This document shows positions 33,361 through 46,652 of a DNA stretch of 64,000 nucleotides, one piece after another (the stretch's first letter is position 1; each line of letters starts with the position of its first letter). The stretch spans positions 36,773,117 to 36,837,116 of the forward strand of contig CM069436.1 of assembly GCA_035610365.1 (NCBI GenBank), given 5' to 3'. The notes below the pieces were generated by a model, which did not search any database, had not been told where the DNA came from, and was given only the letters and a program-made list of their open reading frames with translations. This DNA comes from Aquatica leii (taxonomy: Eukaryota; Arthropoda; Insecta; Coleoptera; Lampyridae). A program made the position numbers and the translations under genes.

Positions 33361-35560
33361 AAATAAATAAAATCCTAGTACAAAATAAGAGAGATTTTAA
33401 AAACTATTAAACGATTAACAATTAAAGTAGTTCACACAACTAGCACGAATAAAACAGCACAAAACAACTTAAAAAATATATAAAATAAAATGCCATAAAA
33501 AAACAAGAAGCAGATCAAGACAAACATAAGACAAAATTTTTTTTAACGATTAACATATTATAAAATGAATTAGAAAGCTACACAATTTTCTTGAATAAGT
33601 AACGTTTTCTATTACGTTGTACATATATACGTCTTCTTCCTGTTTTTCTCATATTTCTCTGTCTTGTGCTGTAGCCTTGTATGTACATTACAGTTATGTT
33701 GTCCTTCTATCTTTCCATCAATAAGTTTAAATGTTTTATGAATTTTTTTTATAAATTCCATTCTGTTATTGTTTAAGCTTATCTAAATCTAAATCCGTGT
33801 TATATCCATTTTTATTTTGATTTTATGATAATTATGCATTTGTTTTCTACATACTTTTTTATATTGCTTTTTTTGTTTTTTGGATTGCTTGCATCGTATG
33901 TATACTTTTATCAGTTTGTGCTAATGCTTGTGTTGGCTTGTTAAATTATATTTATGATTTTATTATTATCAGAAATGTTAAATATTTTTTCAACAGTATC
34001 ACTTTTAAAAGTTATTCTAAATATTAATTTTTCTAAATCTTTTATAATTTTACAGATGCGCACAAAAAACTTTATGATTATAATTCTTGTCCTGCTTTTT
34101 TTTTGCCGTAAATAGAGATGTAAGTATTTATAATAATTACTTGTTTCGTTACTATTAGATAATAATGTTTTAGAATATTTTTGTGTGCGTGCTGACTTAT
34201 CAGAGCTATAATCTTCTTTTATAATTTTTCAATAGTGAATTTTTATTTAATTTTTTTAATACTTGTAAGGTTTATAATAATTATGTAGTGTATATTAATC
34301 AATACATTTTTGATACACCAAATGATTTTATTTTCTTGTCAAAATCCCAGTGTGATTTTAACTGCATAATAAGGAAAGTTGCAAAGCAGTTTAAGAAACA
34401 GACAAAAATGTTTTATCTGACATTCCCACATACATTCCTTGAATTTTTGGGAACCCTTTGGGATATCCATCCGTTTTTGTAATGATGTTCAAAAGATGTC
34501 CCAAGAATAATTTGTGCTCTGTGGGATGTTTCCGTTTCAACAAAAAAAAAACTAATTTAACAACTTCTTGATACATTTTTTTTTCGAAACAATTATAACA
34601 ATTAAGTCAATTTCAAAAATCAATAATTAAAATTACGTTATTTGCAGTGATTTAGATGTGACATATGTACATGCATATACAAAATTTTGCCATAACACAA
34701 AACTAACAGTTATGTACATAACAGTGTAACTCTACAGTGAGTAAACAACAATTTTGACATTTTACGTTTGTTGCCAATACAAATAACATAATTGGAAGAA
34801 TACCCAAAAAAAGTAACTGTAAAGTTGCTTATAATACTACTACACACAATTGTTGAATTTTATAAAATATGTAAAATTTACAGCTTACTATATCTGCCCT
34901 TGCCAAATATCTACACAAACTGGCAATTAGCAAAGATCAGAAAAACAATTAAAATTTCTAACAGTATCAAACGAGACTTTGAGTACGACTTACATTGCAA
35001 CTAACTGCTTATTATTTCTTGATTTTTACATTTTGTACCAAACACACTAAATTACGTCTAAAAACGTTTATTCTAGTTTTTTATCTTTAAAAAGATTGTA
35101 TTTAAGGAAACTTCTGATACTTATCAAGTTTTCTGACTATTGGTTTTGTCTAGTTACCTTAGATTTATAATTTCTTATGAGTTTCCAGTTTTTGTAAATT
35201 TTTAGTCCAGCTCACCTCGTTGTAAAGTTTGGTATCGGTAAATATAAGTACAATAGTCAGCTTATGAAAACGCTATATTCGTTAAAACGTTAATTAACAT
35301 AAAATATTTTACAAAGGTACACAGGTATAAATTCAAAGCAATTAATTAACAAAAAAATGTACTAGGAACATGTTTAACTAATTACTAAGTGTACATAAAA
35401 AACTAATTGTAAAAATACGATGCACTTTAAATGAAAAAATAAAATACATTTGAATACTAACGCAAAAATATATGATTATGGTGATAACATGCACACCCGC
35501 AACAAACTAATTAAGACAAATAGACAAAGTTTAATTATAAAAAATCAATAAGGTACATAT
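33361..35560. other. AT-rich non-coding stretch with short odd segments
   Basis: Around 33620-33760 a minus-strand frame begins MEFIKKIHKTFKLIDGKIEG, unassigned. Around 34430-34530 a segment with gggaaccctttgggatatcc and gatgtcccaag looks like part of an interspersed repeat. Neither can be named. The rest is AT-rich. Confidence 0.35.
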
Positions 35561-36970
35561 TTGATACACATGCTGACTAGATCTAGCTTGGCTTGTAATC
35601 ATACATTTTTTACTTTTATACTCAGCAAACAACTATACGATAACGGACACATTGACCTAAAGACATATAAAAGACTTACGACGTATACAAGTACACCTCC
35701 CAAGTTTTACGGTCTGATCAAAACACACAAAGGTGAACTTTCTATAAGACCTATTGTCTCTTGTATAGGAACTCTAACGTATGAATTATCAAAATACATC
35801 TCTAATATAATACAGAACATCTCATATTTATTTATACATAATATAAAAAACTCATACGAAATAATCGCTAAAACTAAAAACACATTAATACCGCCTAATC
35901 ATATGATTGTATCATTTGATGTGTCATCTTTGTTTACTAACACTACAAAAAAACTCTCTGTAAAACTGTTAAAACAATATTGGAATGAGTTAAAGAGCCA
36001 CACTACATTAGAACTAGTTAATGTTGTCAATATTATTGAGTTCTTATTTGATTCTAGTTATTTTACGTACAATGACAGAATGTATGTTCAAAAATTTGGC
36101 ACTGCAATAGGCAACCCAGCATCGCCTATACTAGCCAGTCTTGCAATGCATGATTTACTTAATTATGTAAAAAACAAAATCACATTTACACCGACCTTTT
36201 TGTTATGTTATGTTGACGACATCATTACATGCATTCCCGATACAAAAATTGCAAACACTTTAAATATTTTTAACAGTAACAATCAACATCTAAAATTCAC
36301 GGTTAAAATTGAAAAAAAAAGTTCATTACCATTTCTAGATGTTAGACTCAGTAAGGATGTTAGCACCTTAACATCTTAAATAACATATTAAAGAAGAATA
36401 ACTATCCAAAAAATATATTAAACAAAATACTTTCTAGTACTAACATAACTATCGTGATTCCGCCACCAACTAACCTACCTATAACTAATCTTAATACGAC
36501 CCCCAACACCAATCCTACCACTAACCTTTATACTAACATCACTTATATGAAAATAATTAATGTCTCAAATCTAACAAATAGAATCATTCCGATTTTAAAA
36601 ACAAATAACAAAACTAAAGATAAAACAAACACAATAGAAAAGCACGATGTAATATACAAACTAGACTGTACCAATTGTAATGTATGTTATATCGGCCAAA
36701 CTAAACAAAAAGTAAAAAATTGGATTAATAACCATCGTTATGATTGCAAAACAAAAAAAGCAGACACAGCATTAGCAGTCCATCACATTAACACTGGACA
36801 TACCTTCGATTTCAACAATCCTACAATTTTAGATGTTGAAAATAATTTCAAAAAAGGTTAGTTTCGGAAATGATATACATCAACATATATAAAAACAACA
36901 TTAATTTTAATAACGACACCAACAATTTAAGCAATATTTACAATAATTTAATTTCAAAAATTGCAAGATA
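35561..36970 (+). pseudogene. Penelope-like element (copy PLE2): RT and GIY-YIG endonuclease
   Basis: Frame 35561-36379 carries the RT: PPKFYGLIKTHKGELSIRPI, SFDVSSLFTN (motif A), FGTAIGNPASPILASLAM (motif B) and CYVDDII with YVDD at 36209-36220, then LPFLDVRL. After a short deletion, 36390-36861 carries the linker and the GIY-YIG core (VCYIGQTKQKVKNW, ALAVHHINTGHTFDFNNPTI, LDVENN). One frame over, the tail runs to a stop at about 36970 (YKNNINFNNDTNNLSNIYNN). PLEs copy themselves at DNA ends using this RT plus endonuclease. The N-terminus is missing and the RT-endonuclease connection is deleted. A hammerhead-like motif follows at 37304-37344. Confidence 0.9.
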
Positions 36971-37303
36971 AGCTTTGTAGGTGAATGCGATTTTATGGTC
37001 ATTTTTATCTATTAGCCTTATCATACCTACAATTATTTTTGAATTTACATCCAGTGTATATTGTTTGTTTAACTTTAATGTCCGTTGTTTTTCTTTGTAT
37101 ATACATTTAAATTCTAATTTTATTCGTTGACTTAATTTTATGTTAACTAGAATAAGTAACAGCAGTAGACGGTATGCTTGTTCGACCAGTCGACTGTCTC
37201 CACTCATAACCTTTTTTTGTTTTTATTATGTACCTGTTAACAAATTCAGCTAGTTGTTTTATAAGTGTGTAATGTTCTTCACTTACCGTAAATAAATTTT
37301 CAG

Positions 37304-37344
37304 TGGCCTGAAGAAGTGCACACTAGAGGCACGAAACGTAGCCA
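37304..37344 (+). ncRNA. Hammerhead-like ribozyme motif downstream of PLE2
   Basis: Order of elements: tggc (37304-37307), ctgaaga (37308-37314), one extra a, helix gtgc (37316-37319) with gcac (37329-37332), gaaac (37333-37337) and gcca (37341-37344), which can pair with the first tggc. CTGANGA and GAAA are the two invariant boxes of the hammerhead core, and the helix between them is helix II. PLE terminal repeats are known to carry such motifs. The extra A after the first box and the short helices make activity doubtful. Confidence 0.6.
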
Positions 37345-39814
37345 TGAAAACAGTTTAGAGTGGTTTTAATTGCCCCTCTTAAGTAAGATAAAATCTAGCA
37401 CTAACTACAAATTATGTGCTATGTGCATCTGTTGTACAATAATTCAAGGTCATAGAATTAGCAGCGCTTACTGAGATTTATTTAGAATAGCTTAGTTTTT
37501 AATTATAATAAAAATTAACTAAAATAATAAATTGAAACAACGATATCAAATTACAATTATTTTCAAATAAATAGCATTTAATTAAAAATTATTAAAATTT
37601 TTTATTAAAAACATTTAAAAATTAACATATTGCTATTTAATGAATACGTTAGCTCTAAAATAAAAATAATTTCTAAAAGTTGTTCGTTTAAAATATAACT
37701 TATATCATAAATATCAGTCGTGGAAATTTTATAGATTTTCAAAAGAAAATGCACGATGGCTGATTTCACAGCTAATATTTCATACGTCAACTTTATCTGT
37801 CTAGCACATCCAAAGTTGACTAACATTTATTCCAATTACATTTACACAATTGTCAACTTTTACATTTTTTTACATTAGTAGCGTTTTTATTGCTATTTGA
37901 GATGCTCAAAACACAATTGTTTGTCTGGTACAAAGTAACCGTAAAGCCATTACTTTAAATTGTGAATAGATAAATTTAGTTTTTATAAAACGAAACTCTT
38001 GAACATAAATGAGTTTTTAAGATGATGCTTGGACATAAACTGTAATATGTTCTGACGACGTGCTTTATGCCGTGATGGAAATTTAATATGCACTTTATCT
38101 TTTTAGTTTTGAAAGTAAAATATAAATCACTTTCTATGTCTGTGTTTTTCTGTAAAAATTAAATTTAAATTTAAACATTTAACAACTAAACATAATTATA
38201 TCAATATATAATGTAGTAATTTGCTTGCATTTTATATTAAGTTTTTTGTTAGTATTAAAAATGGTATAAATTTTATTTTATTATTTTCCTACATAATACT
38301 CTAGAATGCAACGTGAAAAAGTTAAATTACTTAGATAGAAAATGTTTTAATAAATGTTAGTTTTTATTGTTCTATTGCCAATTTAAACAAATAGATAATT
38401 ACGTGAAATTCAAGTTACATAAAACTACGTTAACTTTACTCAAATTAAACGTATGTTTTTATCAATAAAATTACATATATACGTATGTAAATAAGTTGAA
38501 CAGTTTTTATCGCGTGTACGTGATTCATTGCAGTATAGTAGATTACACAAAAAATTGTATCTGTAATCGAAACAGCGCATCACTAATATTTTAAATTAAA
38601 CATTAGCTATTTAAATCAATTTTGTTTGTTATTTTATTAATTGCACGGTAAAAACGATCTTGAAACATACCGCAAAACAAAGAAAAATTTTATGCCAAAT
38701 TAAAAAAATTCATAAATATTTTTCTAGTTTTTGAATAACCGTAAATAAAAACAATAACCAAAATTTAAGTGTTCTTAAACAAAATTATTAATCATTATTA
38801 CAGACGACTACTTCTACATACGTTTACGTCAATTCTAATTAAAAAAAACTGTACTATATGGATGCATAACGTATTTTTTTTAATGTTAATAAAACAAATA
38901 ATTTTTTTAAACATTCCTTAACATTAAAGTAGTAATGGTAGAATCTGTATATACGACACTACAATTAAACTTAAAAAAAAATTTTGTTATTAAAAAAACT
39001 GTTTTTCTATTAAGTATGTTCTTGGGTGCCACAATTAAAATATCTTATTTGTGTACTACTCGTGTTTTTTTAGTACTTGTTTTAAAATACATCTTAGTAA
39101 CAGCGGTTTTAGTTCTGACGTCATCGTAAGTTTTTAATTTTTTTTCTTAAATTTATCAAAATTTGTTGCTCCATAAATGATAATTTTATTACTCGCATTC
39201 TCTGCTATTTTTTTTATGGCGTATTAAATTCAAGATTCGTGTCAATCTGATCCCTACTGGCTAAATCTTTTATAATTAAAAAAATTCGTTTACAGATTTA
39301 TTCGTTTTCATTTTTTGTTCTGCTAGCATCTTGCGGTGTTTAGTTTGAAACCAAATTCTTTAAAAAAAAATTTTTTTAGCGAAGACCAAGAATTAATTTC
39401 TGGTTCGTTTAGTACAAGCAGTTTAGCTAATTTTGTAAGCAATTGTTTTGCAAAAATAAATGAGTAAAGCTCACCCCCTCGTATAAACCTATCCAATCCT
39501 TGACGTCAAATTTTTAAAAAAATTATCACAGCAAACTTAGCTGTTTTCACTGCTGAGGCCACAAACGGAATGTCATTTAAAGATAACATGTTCTTATTTG
39601 TTAATTAAAACTTTAAATATCGTTTAATCACACGTCTTTATCTTACAGTTTTTAATTTAGTTTTTAGTTACCCCAAGGTAATATTCGTTTTGAATACGAA
39701 CAAGAACAAAGTCACCCGATTAAAATATCATTAGATCTTAGGTACAAAATACACAAATGTAATTACACAATTTAAGAAAATTCCTGATGCTATAATGACA
39801 TTTTTTATTAAAAT
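37345..39814. other. AT-rich non-coding stretch
   Basis: The first part may belong to the PLE2 3' repeat. No coding segment was recognised; the hydrophobic frame at 38935-39129 has no motif and is composition-driven. Confidence 0.4.
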
Positions 39815-41760
39815 ACAATTAACTTTGTGGGAATAGAAATCAAAAATAACGTAATCTAAAATCTACTTCTAATGACCTTTAAATAATTCAAAAACATTTA
39901 ATTTTTATAAAATTATTTTAAAATTAACATATCGTCTTAAATACACTTCTTCCACACCGTTCACGTCGTTATTCACACCCCGTCCCTTTCTTCCCCTACT
40001 ACCTAGCGTAGAATTTTTAAAATTTAAAATGTTGTTTTCCACACTATTAATGTGAACAAACGCAAAAAAATAATTTTTTAAAGTAGCTACGTATTTTTTT
40101 AAATACAAGCGGCATAAAAATAAGCTTTTTTGTAAAAACAATAATTTATATCAGTTTTAAACACAAAAACGTGTCTAATTGTTTTTAAAAATAACTTTAC
40201 TCTAATAACAACATTTTTAAAATTTATTTATAGATACAGCTTTGTTTAAAGTAGTTATAGTAATAATAATTTAAAGAAATAAATTAGAATTTATTATAAT
40301 AATCTCTTAACACTTCTTTTTGAAATTGAATAAATAATTTATAATTTGTTTAAAAAAATTGTCAATAAAATATTTATTTATTGGTATGTGTGTTTAAAGT
40401 AACATTAAGTTTAAAAAATTAGTTTGTATGTTACAAAAATACTAATTTGTAGTTTAAATTAACTACATGTTTTTCTATTTAGCTGTTAACTATTATTTAC
40501 ATTTCTTACTATGTATACAATAAAATCAATTTTGATAAAACAATTCAATTGTTTAATAGAGTAGATAACAAAATCTACACAATACATAAATACAATGTTG
40601 TGCAATTAGTAAGAAACTAACTAAATGCAGTTTAGTCGTAATTCAACATAATTAATTATATAAATAGTAATTCAAATGGTATCGTGCTAAAACATATAAT
40701 TCTAATTTATTTTTTTCTTGCGTTTATACTTACAAATTTACCTTATTATACTGTAATATTTACGTTATTAATTTTTATACACAATGTTATTGTAAAATTT
40801 AAAAAAAATTAAATATTTATATTAATGATAATTTTGTAAATAGTCAAAAACATTTTTTTTGTAAAATAATAAATTAATATTTTGTAGTTTTTAGAATTGT
40901 TAATAATTATTTTAGCACTAATGTAAAAAGTACTTACATAAAAATACGTGCGGTTTTATGAAAACTTGCGTTTTTCTTTAATGTAAGACTAAATTTGTTA
41001 AAGATATTAAAATTATTAGTCAAAACTTTGTATAATTAGCAAACAAAAATATAATTTGATTAAAAAAACATTTGGCAAACGATTTCTTAAATTGTTTAAT
41101 AAGTCACACAATAAAATATAAAAAAAATGTAACGTAGATAACAAGTAACACAAATCTTGCAAAGTTATGGTATGCTACATAAGACAAATAGAAAATTTTA
41201 GAAAAACTTCAAAAATTAGAATTATTTTCAAAAAACAAAAAACGGTCTAAAATAGTAACCTAAAGTAACGAAACAATAGTATAGTTTGAACAGTTATAAC
41301 AAAATACTTTAAACCATAATTTACTTGTTACCGTCGACAAAAGAATCCAGCGAATTCGTTCGAAAAATATTGTACAGTAAAATGAAAAATAAAGTCTTTC
41401 TTCTATTAAATTCAACATAAAAATTCAATATAATTTTTAGAATAATATTAATATATCTTTTAGAAAAAAATTTTGTACCGTTAAAGAACGTAGTTACTAA
41501 AATTGCTTGACAGTAAAGCATTTTTTGTTACAAAATGTTACAGGTTTTTGCTAAACAAATTATAATTTTATCTAGAATCTTTGCAATCTAATTTACTTTT
41601 TCAAACAGTTTATATAATGTTAAAAATGATCTATATAACTTAAAAAAGCTATTTATTTTATTACTGTTTTCTTTTTAATTGTTTTAAATTAAAAGCATTG
41701 AGATTTGTTGTTTTTTGTTTTATAATTTTGCAAAAAATATATACTTGTTTTTTTTATTAT
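39815..41760 (+). repeat. Unclassified long repeat, copy 1 (with conserved 205 bp core)
   Basis: From gggaatagaaat (39829) to atatatacttgtttt (about 41740) the sequence aligns along its length with 55871-57620 in the same orientation. Much of it is moderately diverged, but 40430-40634 matches 56497-56701 with six differences in 205 positions, all transitions, and no gaps. Copy 1 holds roughly 150 bp (about 41140-41280) that copy 2 lacks. There are no long frames, no inverted termini that I could find, and no LTR-like ends. It could be a non-autonomous element family or an old segmental duplication. Confidence 0.75.
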
Positions 41761-42602
41761 TGTTGTTAAAACAATTATAATAAATTAAACTACAAGTTTC
41801 ATTGTAAGTTGCATTTTATCAGGCGCGACTAATTTTAATAGACAAGTGCGATAAAATAAATCACTAACCAGTTTTTTATAAAATTGTTTTGTGCTATTTT
41901 TAAATAAAAATTTAGAAAATTAAATGACAGTTGCCTACTTTGAAGATGGCATCTAAAATTAAAATTTGAAGCCTAATTTTTTTAATTAATTTAAACTGAA
42001 AAATTATTAGATACTTGACTAAAAATACAATAAGTAATTTCTGTTACATGTTTATATAAAAACAAAAAACCAAATTTTAAAAATCAAACTGTAAATAACA
42101 TTTATGTACAAAATGTATTTCTTGTATATCGTTACATAAAAAATATAAATTGTTCAAACTGAAGTCATTTTATTATATATCATATAATTAAATAAACAGT
42201 TATAAAACTGGCGGCTCAATGTGTGCCTGAAAATAAAGTTAACAAAACATGATTGGTAGTGATCAAACGATTAAATAAACAATTTTGAGTATTTATCGGT
42301 AAGACGTTTACAATAGGAACATTTAAGACATTTAACTTGCTCATTGCAAAGTAAATTTTGTTTATAAATTATTATTGCGTAATTGAGTAAGAAATCGGCT
42401 ATCGTCACTTTGGGTGTTGTTAGAGTATAGTGCTACCAGTTCAATACACAGTCGTACCATCGCTGCCAATATATTCGTACCAGTTCAATAAATTAACGTT
42501 TAATTTAACTTTAAAAATTACAAATTTATATTGCTTGCGTTAAAAATACAAAATTATATGAGTAAAACTTTGAAACGCACACACAAAGGTCCGCTTGCGA
42601 AG

Positions 42603-43465
42603 ATGACTAACGTTCTTTTTTCTCAAGAGCAATTTAAAGCTTTGCTTCAGCAAATAAATCGACCGCTTATTGATATTTCTCCCTCGTCGAGTGTGCTATA
42701 ACAAAATAAAAATTTTGTAAAATGTACATTTCGCTTCGATGGAACAAAAGAAAGTGACGCTGAAACATTTATATGCGCCGTAGAAATTTTTAAAGAATGT
42801 GCGGATGTATCTGATGACAATGCCATAAAGGGCTTGTCTATGCTACTCATAAGTGATGCCGCTACGTAGTGGTTGGGGAAGCTATCGGTTCTTTACGAAT
42901 CGCTTATGGAAAGAAAAGAGCACCATTTCAGGTATGTAAAGAATTGTTTCAAATGGAACAAACTACCGATTGTTCAACTGATCGTTTTATCAGTAAATGT
43001 AGAGCTTTGTTGTTAGAAATTTCTGACGATTTGACAAAAAAAATACAAATTGATATGGTTTATGAATTAATCTATAAACGCATACGAAAAGGTGTAGCTA
43101 GTGTAAGTATATTTGTTGATTTTTTTAAAGCTGCACGTATTGTAGATCAGTCTTTTGAGAAAAAACCTAATCCTAAGATTAAACGTAAACAGTCATCTAA
43201 TAAAGAAAACGTAAAATGTAAGACTAAGCCACGATGCAATTATTGTAGAAATTTAAGACATACTATTGACGACTGTCGAACTCTACAGAAGAAAAGAGAA
43301 AGAAAAGATGAATTCGATAAAGAAAATAAGAGAAAAGTCGTAGCATCATTGAAACTTACTATGAAAGTACGATTGACATGGTACAACGACCGCTCGTCCC
43401 AACAACAATTTTTGAATTTGAAGGTACAGCTACTGCCGATTCAAGGGCAACCCAAAGCATTATGA
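42603..43465 (+). pseudogene. gag: Gypsy C gag
   Basis: The start is set at ATG 42603 (MTNVLFSQEQFKALLQQ), as expected for Gag of this lineage. The capsid-type block (TFRFDGTKESDAETFICAVE, then KGLSMLLISDAAT) spans 42729-42868 and reaches a stop where a Trp is expected. The open frame 42869-43465 continues Gag: CKELFQMEQTTDCSTDRFIS and the knuckle CNYCRNLRHTIDDC at 43235-43276 (C-x2-C-x4-H-x4-C, all ligands present). Stops at 42699 and 42867 disable it. Confidence 0.8.
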
Positions 43466-45170
43466 GAAGAAACTTATTTAAATTGCTTGAAAGTAGGTGG
43501 AAATCTGAAACCGATAATTTGGTTAAAAGTTGACGGATTTTCGAAAGAAATTGTGGTGCAAACTACTAGTGTACCTATAACAATTAAAGAAAGATCTGTT
43601 ATCAGTAGAATGATAGTACTACCAGATGACCAGGACAATTACACCTTGTTAGGATCCGATGTTTTGTGTTCTTTAGGAATCGTTCTAGATTTGAGAAACA
43701 AGCCTTGGTATTTTAAAGATTATCCTGACAAAATTAATTTTTTTATCAAGCAAGATATTCCAACCAATGGTCCAGTCATGTCTGTCAGTCAGAACAAGTA
43801 ACCGCTGTGGTTAAAGGCTGCAAAAATATTGAACTACGAAAAGATGAAGGTAACCATTTAACACTTGAGCAAAGGGTTATTGTGAACGATCTTATAGAAG
43901 GAAACCGCACAATCTTTAAAGTAGGGGAAAAACCTACAAAAATAATGGAGCGTTGTACCAATACAGCTCCTAATCAAGCGCCGATCTCGGTACCGTCTTA
44001 TCAAATGTCAAGCTAAAAGAGGCAGCTTGTGCGATCGAAAATCGACAAGATGCTTGAGCAACACATCATAGAAAAGTGCGATTCACCCTGGGCTGCTTTA
44101 GTTGTGTTAGTGAAATTAATTGACTGTTCGGTTTGCGTGTGCGTGGACTATCGATGATTAAACTCTGTAACTTGTAGTGACCAATATCCTATGCCACGTA
44201 TTGATAATTTACTTCACGAAGCAACCCGTACCGCGTACATGTTAACTTTAGATCTGAGGACAGGGTATTTGCAAATACTTGAACTCGAGTGAGATCGATA
44301 AAACATGTTTTATAACACTACTTGGTACCTATCGTTTTTGTCGGATGCCATTCGGACTCAAAAATGCAACGATTAATGGACAGGTTCCGTGCGGGCTTAT
44401 TGAGAGTTAAATTATTCGCTCACTTAGACGATATTATTATGTTATCAGATAGTTTTCATAATCACGTTAGACTTAAAAAGCGTTTTCGAACATTTTAAAT
44501 TGTGTAATTTACGCGTTAAACGCATGAAGTAATTTTGTTAAAGACAAAGTCAAATACTTGTCATATCATTACGCGAAACGGTATAGAAACTAATCCCAAA
44601 AAATAAACGCCTTAGTTAATCGTTAAGTGTCGCGTAACATTAAAGAACTTATATCTATGCTACAATAATTTGGTACAAGCGTTTTATTTAGAATTATGCT
44701 GCCGTTGTAGAGTCACTATCAAAACTAAAAAAACTAATCTTTAGATATGGGGTGACAAGCAACAGTTAGCTTACAAAAAACTTGTACATTTGCTAACCAC
44801 CGCTCTAGTACTAGCACAAGTTGACCAAGGCCAACTGTACGTTCTTTGTACAGATGCCAGCGATTACGCATTGGGAACAGTTCTAACGCAAGTAAACGAT
44901 ATGGACGAACATCCTGTTGAATATGCTAGCCGACTTATGACGTCAGACTACTACAAAGAGGGAAGCACTTGCCATAGTGTAGTTATTGCAAACGTTCCGA
45001 GGGTACGTAGAAGGTACCGAAGTGACATTTGCTACTGATCATCAGCATCTTTGTTAGTTAATGATTATTAAAACACCAACTGGACGACTTACCAGGTAAG
45101 TTCTTTAAATTCAGTCGTACGACTTAAAAATTCAGTACACTTCTGGGAAGATAAATGTGGTAGCGGATAC
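43420..45170 (+). pseudogene. pol: Gypsy C pol: protease, RT, RNase H
   Basis: The protease site reads TADSRATQSIM with DSR at 43438-43446, where DSG or DTG is expected. A protease body frame runs 43487-43801. RT begins with KIDKMLEQHIIEKCDSPWAA (about 44041) and includes VCVDYR, the YPMPRIDNLLHEA block and TLDLRTGYLQI. The palm motif is HLDD at 44421-44432 (catalytic Asp pair present, Tyr changed to His). RNase H: LYVLCTDASDYALGTVL at 44836-44886 and VEYASRLM, then ATDHQH near 45030. The frame VVADTLSRPSKL (45157) is the RNase H/connection end. Confidence 0.8.
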
Positions 45171-46440
45171 GTTGTCTCGCCCATCAAAATTATCTAATAG
45201 TGACCCGGAGGTCAAAATTAATCTAGTAAATACTGATCTTCCACGACGTTTTTGTGACCAGATCAGAAAAGAGCAATTAAATGATGCAGAATTAAAAAAA
45301 ATTATTGACGCTTTTGAATCAGAAATACCTAACACGATGCCGCTCGGTGGTGCAAACAAGATTACATAATGTCAAATAAGGTTATGTATCATTACAATCG
45401 TGATCAAGATATCAAAAAAGCACAACTCATAGTTTCTGAGAGTGGAAAGGTTCAAGTGTTTCAAGAGTATCATGATGCCTTAACTGACAGACACAATGGT
45501 CCTGAGGGAACTGCTCAACGTACTATGTACTATGTACGAAACTGTATCAAAAATCAACAAAACAAAACAAGTAATCAGAAGCCGACCGGATTACTCCAAA
45601 CTCCGCCGTACGCAAATCAGATTAAAGTACTGTGTATAGATTTCTTTAGTCCTTTATCAAAAACGCATAATCACAATCGTTGGATATTAGTAGCCAAAGT
45701 CTATTGTACTAGGTGGGTCGAGTTATTTGCCATGCAACAGGCTACAGTTTTTGAAACAGCCAGAATACTAATTGAAGAAGTTTTTATGAGATATGGTTTG
45801 CCACGTAGAATCCTGAGCGACAATGAAACCCAATTTGTAAGTGAAATTATGCAACAGATGACATACATATCTTGGGTATTAAGCTATCGTTAACCGCAAC
45901 CTACCATTGAGATGCAAATCGAGTAGAGAGGAAGAATCGCGAACTTAAACCACAGCTAGGCATTGCTGTAAGACATGATCACTCTACGGGATACGAAGTC
46001 ATCTGCAATTAAGTTTTTCATGAATTTTGGTAATTGCAGTACAGAGTGTTGAAAGTGTGTTCCAAAGAATCTTTTAAACGAGAACAAGATCGAAAAATAA
46101 GTATGCCGTTCAGAAACGTCAACCAGCTTCAATTTACAAACCTGGACCACGATCTCGATAAAAACGCACAAACTCAGTGATGCTAGTAGAACTAGAACTT
46201 AAAAGTTTATGCCAAAAAGGGATGGGCCTATAAAATACTAAGGTTTGTCACTTATACGACTTATAAAATTGAGAATCCAGACAAACCAGGTCAAGCCGTA
46301 TCAAGAGTACATACAACTGACATTGTATTTTTTGTTCAAAAACCTGACTAAATTAATACAGTTTTCATGAAGAATAGAAGAAGAAAGTCAAAAAAAACTG
46401 CCTTGAATGTTGCTGGTTCTGCCGCGAAATGCTTTTGCGA
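45157..46440 (+). pseudogene. int: Gypsy C integrase and C-terminal tail
   Basis: The frame 45369-45893 holds the zinc domain start (YHDALTDRHNG; both His present with x6 spacing, Cys pair disturbed), the first core Asp in VLCIDFFSPL and the second in ILSDNETQFV. One frame on, the Glu is in NRVERKNREL (about 45915). The tail shows KRDGPIKY (about 46215), corresponding to the GPY/F module, and ENPDKPGQAVSRVHTTD to about 46325. A Lys/Arg-rich end leads into the polypurine tract. The DDE residues are all traceable, but the coding frame is broken. Confidence 0.8.
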
Positions 46441-46443
46441 ATC

Positions 46444-46652
46444 AGAGGTGGAGATTGTAACGCGCAATGTGACTGCTTTTTTCAAGCGCGTAGAAATACT
46501 TATGCGTGAAAACAAAAAAAGAACGAAGAAAAGGTAATAAATGTTAATGTTTAATAAAATATTGTTTTGTGATGTTAGTTATACCATTGCATTATTCTTT
46601 TTTTTAATTTAAATTATTTAAACTTATATTATAGTCAAATAAACAGTTATAA
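46444..46652 (+). repeat. Polypurine tract and probable 3' LTR of Gypsy C
   Basis: The tract agaggtggagat (46444-46455) is followed by tgtaacgcgc, the common TG start of an LTR. The end is placed after aaataaacagttataaca, because aaataaacagttataa also precedes the primer-binding-site candidate at 42209. LTR length would be near 195 bp. The remaining 5' LTR sequence does not align clearly, so the boundary is tentative. Confidence 0.5.

Larger units (their letters stand above)
42180..46652 (+). mobile_element. Ty3/Gypsy element C, nearly full internal region
   Basis: Gag, protease, RT, RNase H and integrase follow in Gypsy order. A primer-binding-site candidate tggcggctcaatgtgtgcc (from 42209) follows aaataaacagttataa, a 16-mer found again at the end of the proposed 3' LTR (about 46638-46653). 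Only these last 30 to 40 bp of a 5' LTR are recognisable. This family differs from the A/B family in wording throughout. It has numerous stops and frameshifts but retains most domains. Confidence 0.85.

Noticed and set aside
34288..34576. Two opposite frames around 34.4 kb
   Set aside because: No motif on either strand; likely part of an unidentified interspersed repeat.
42010..42207. A full 5' LTR for Gypsy C
   Set aside because: Only the last 30 to 40 bp resemble the 3' LTR; the rest does not align.
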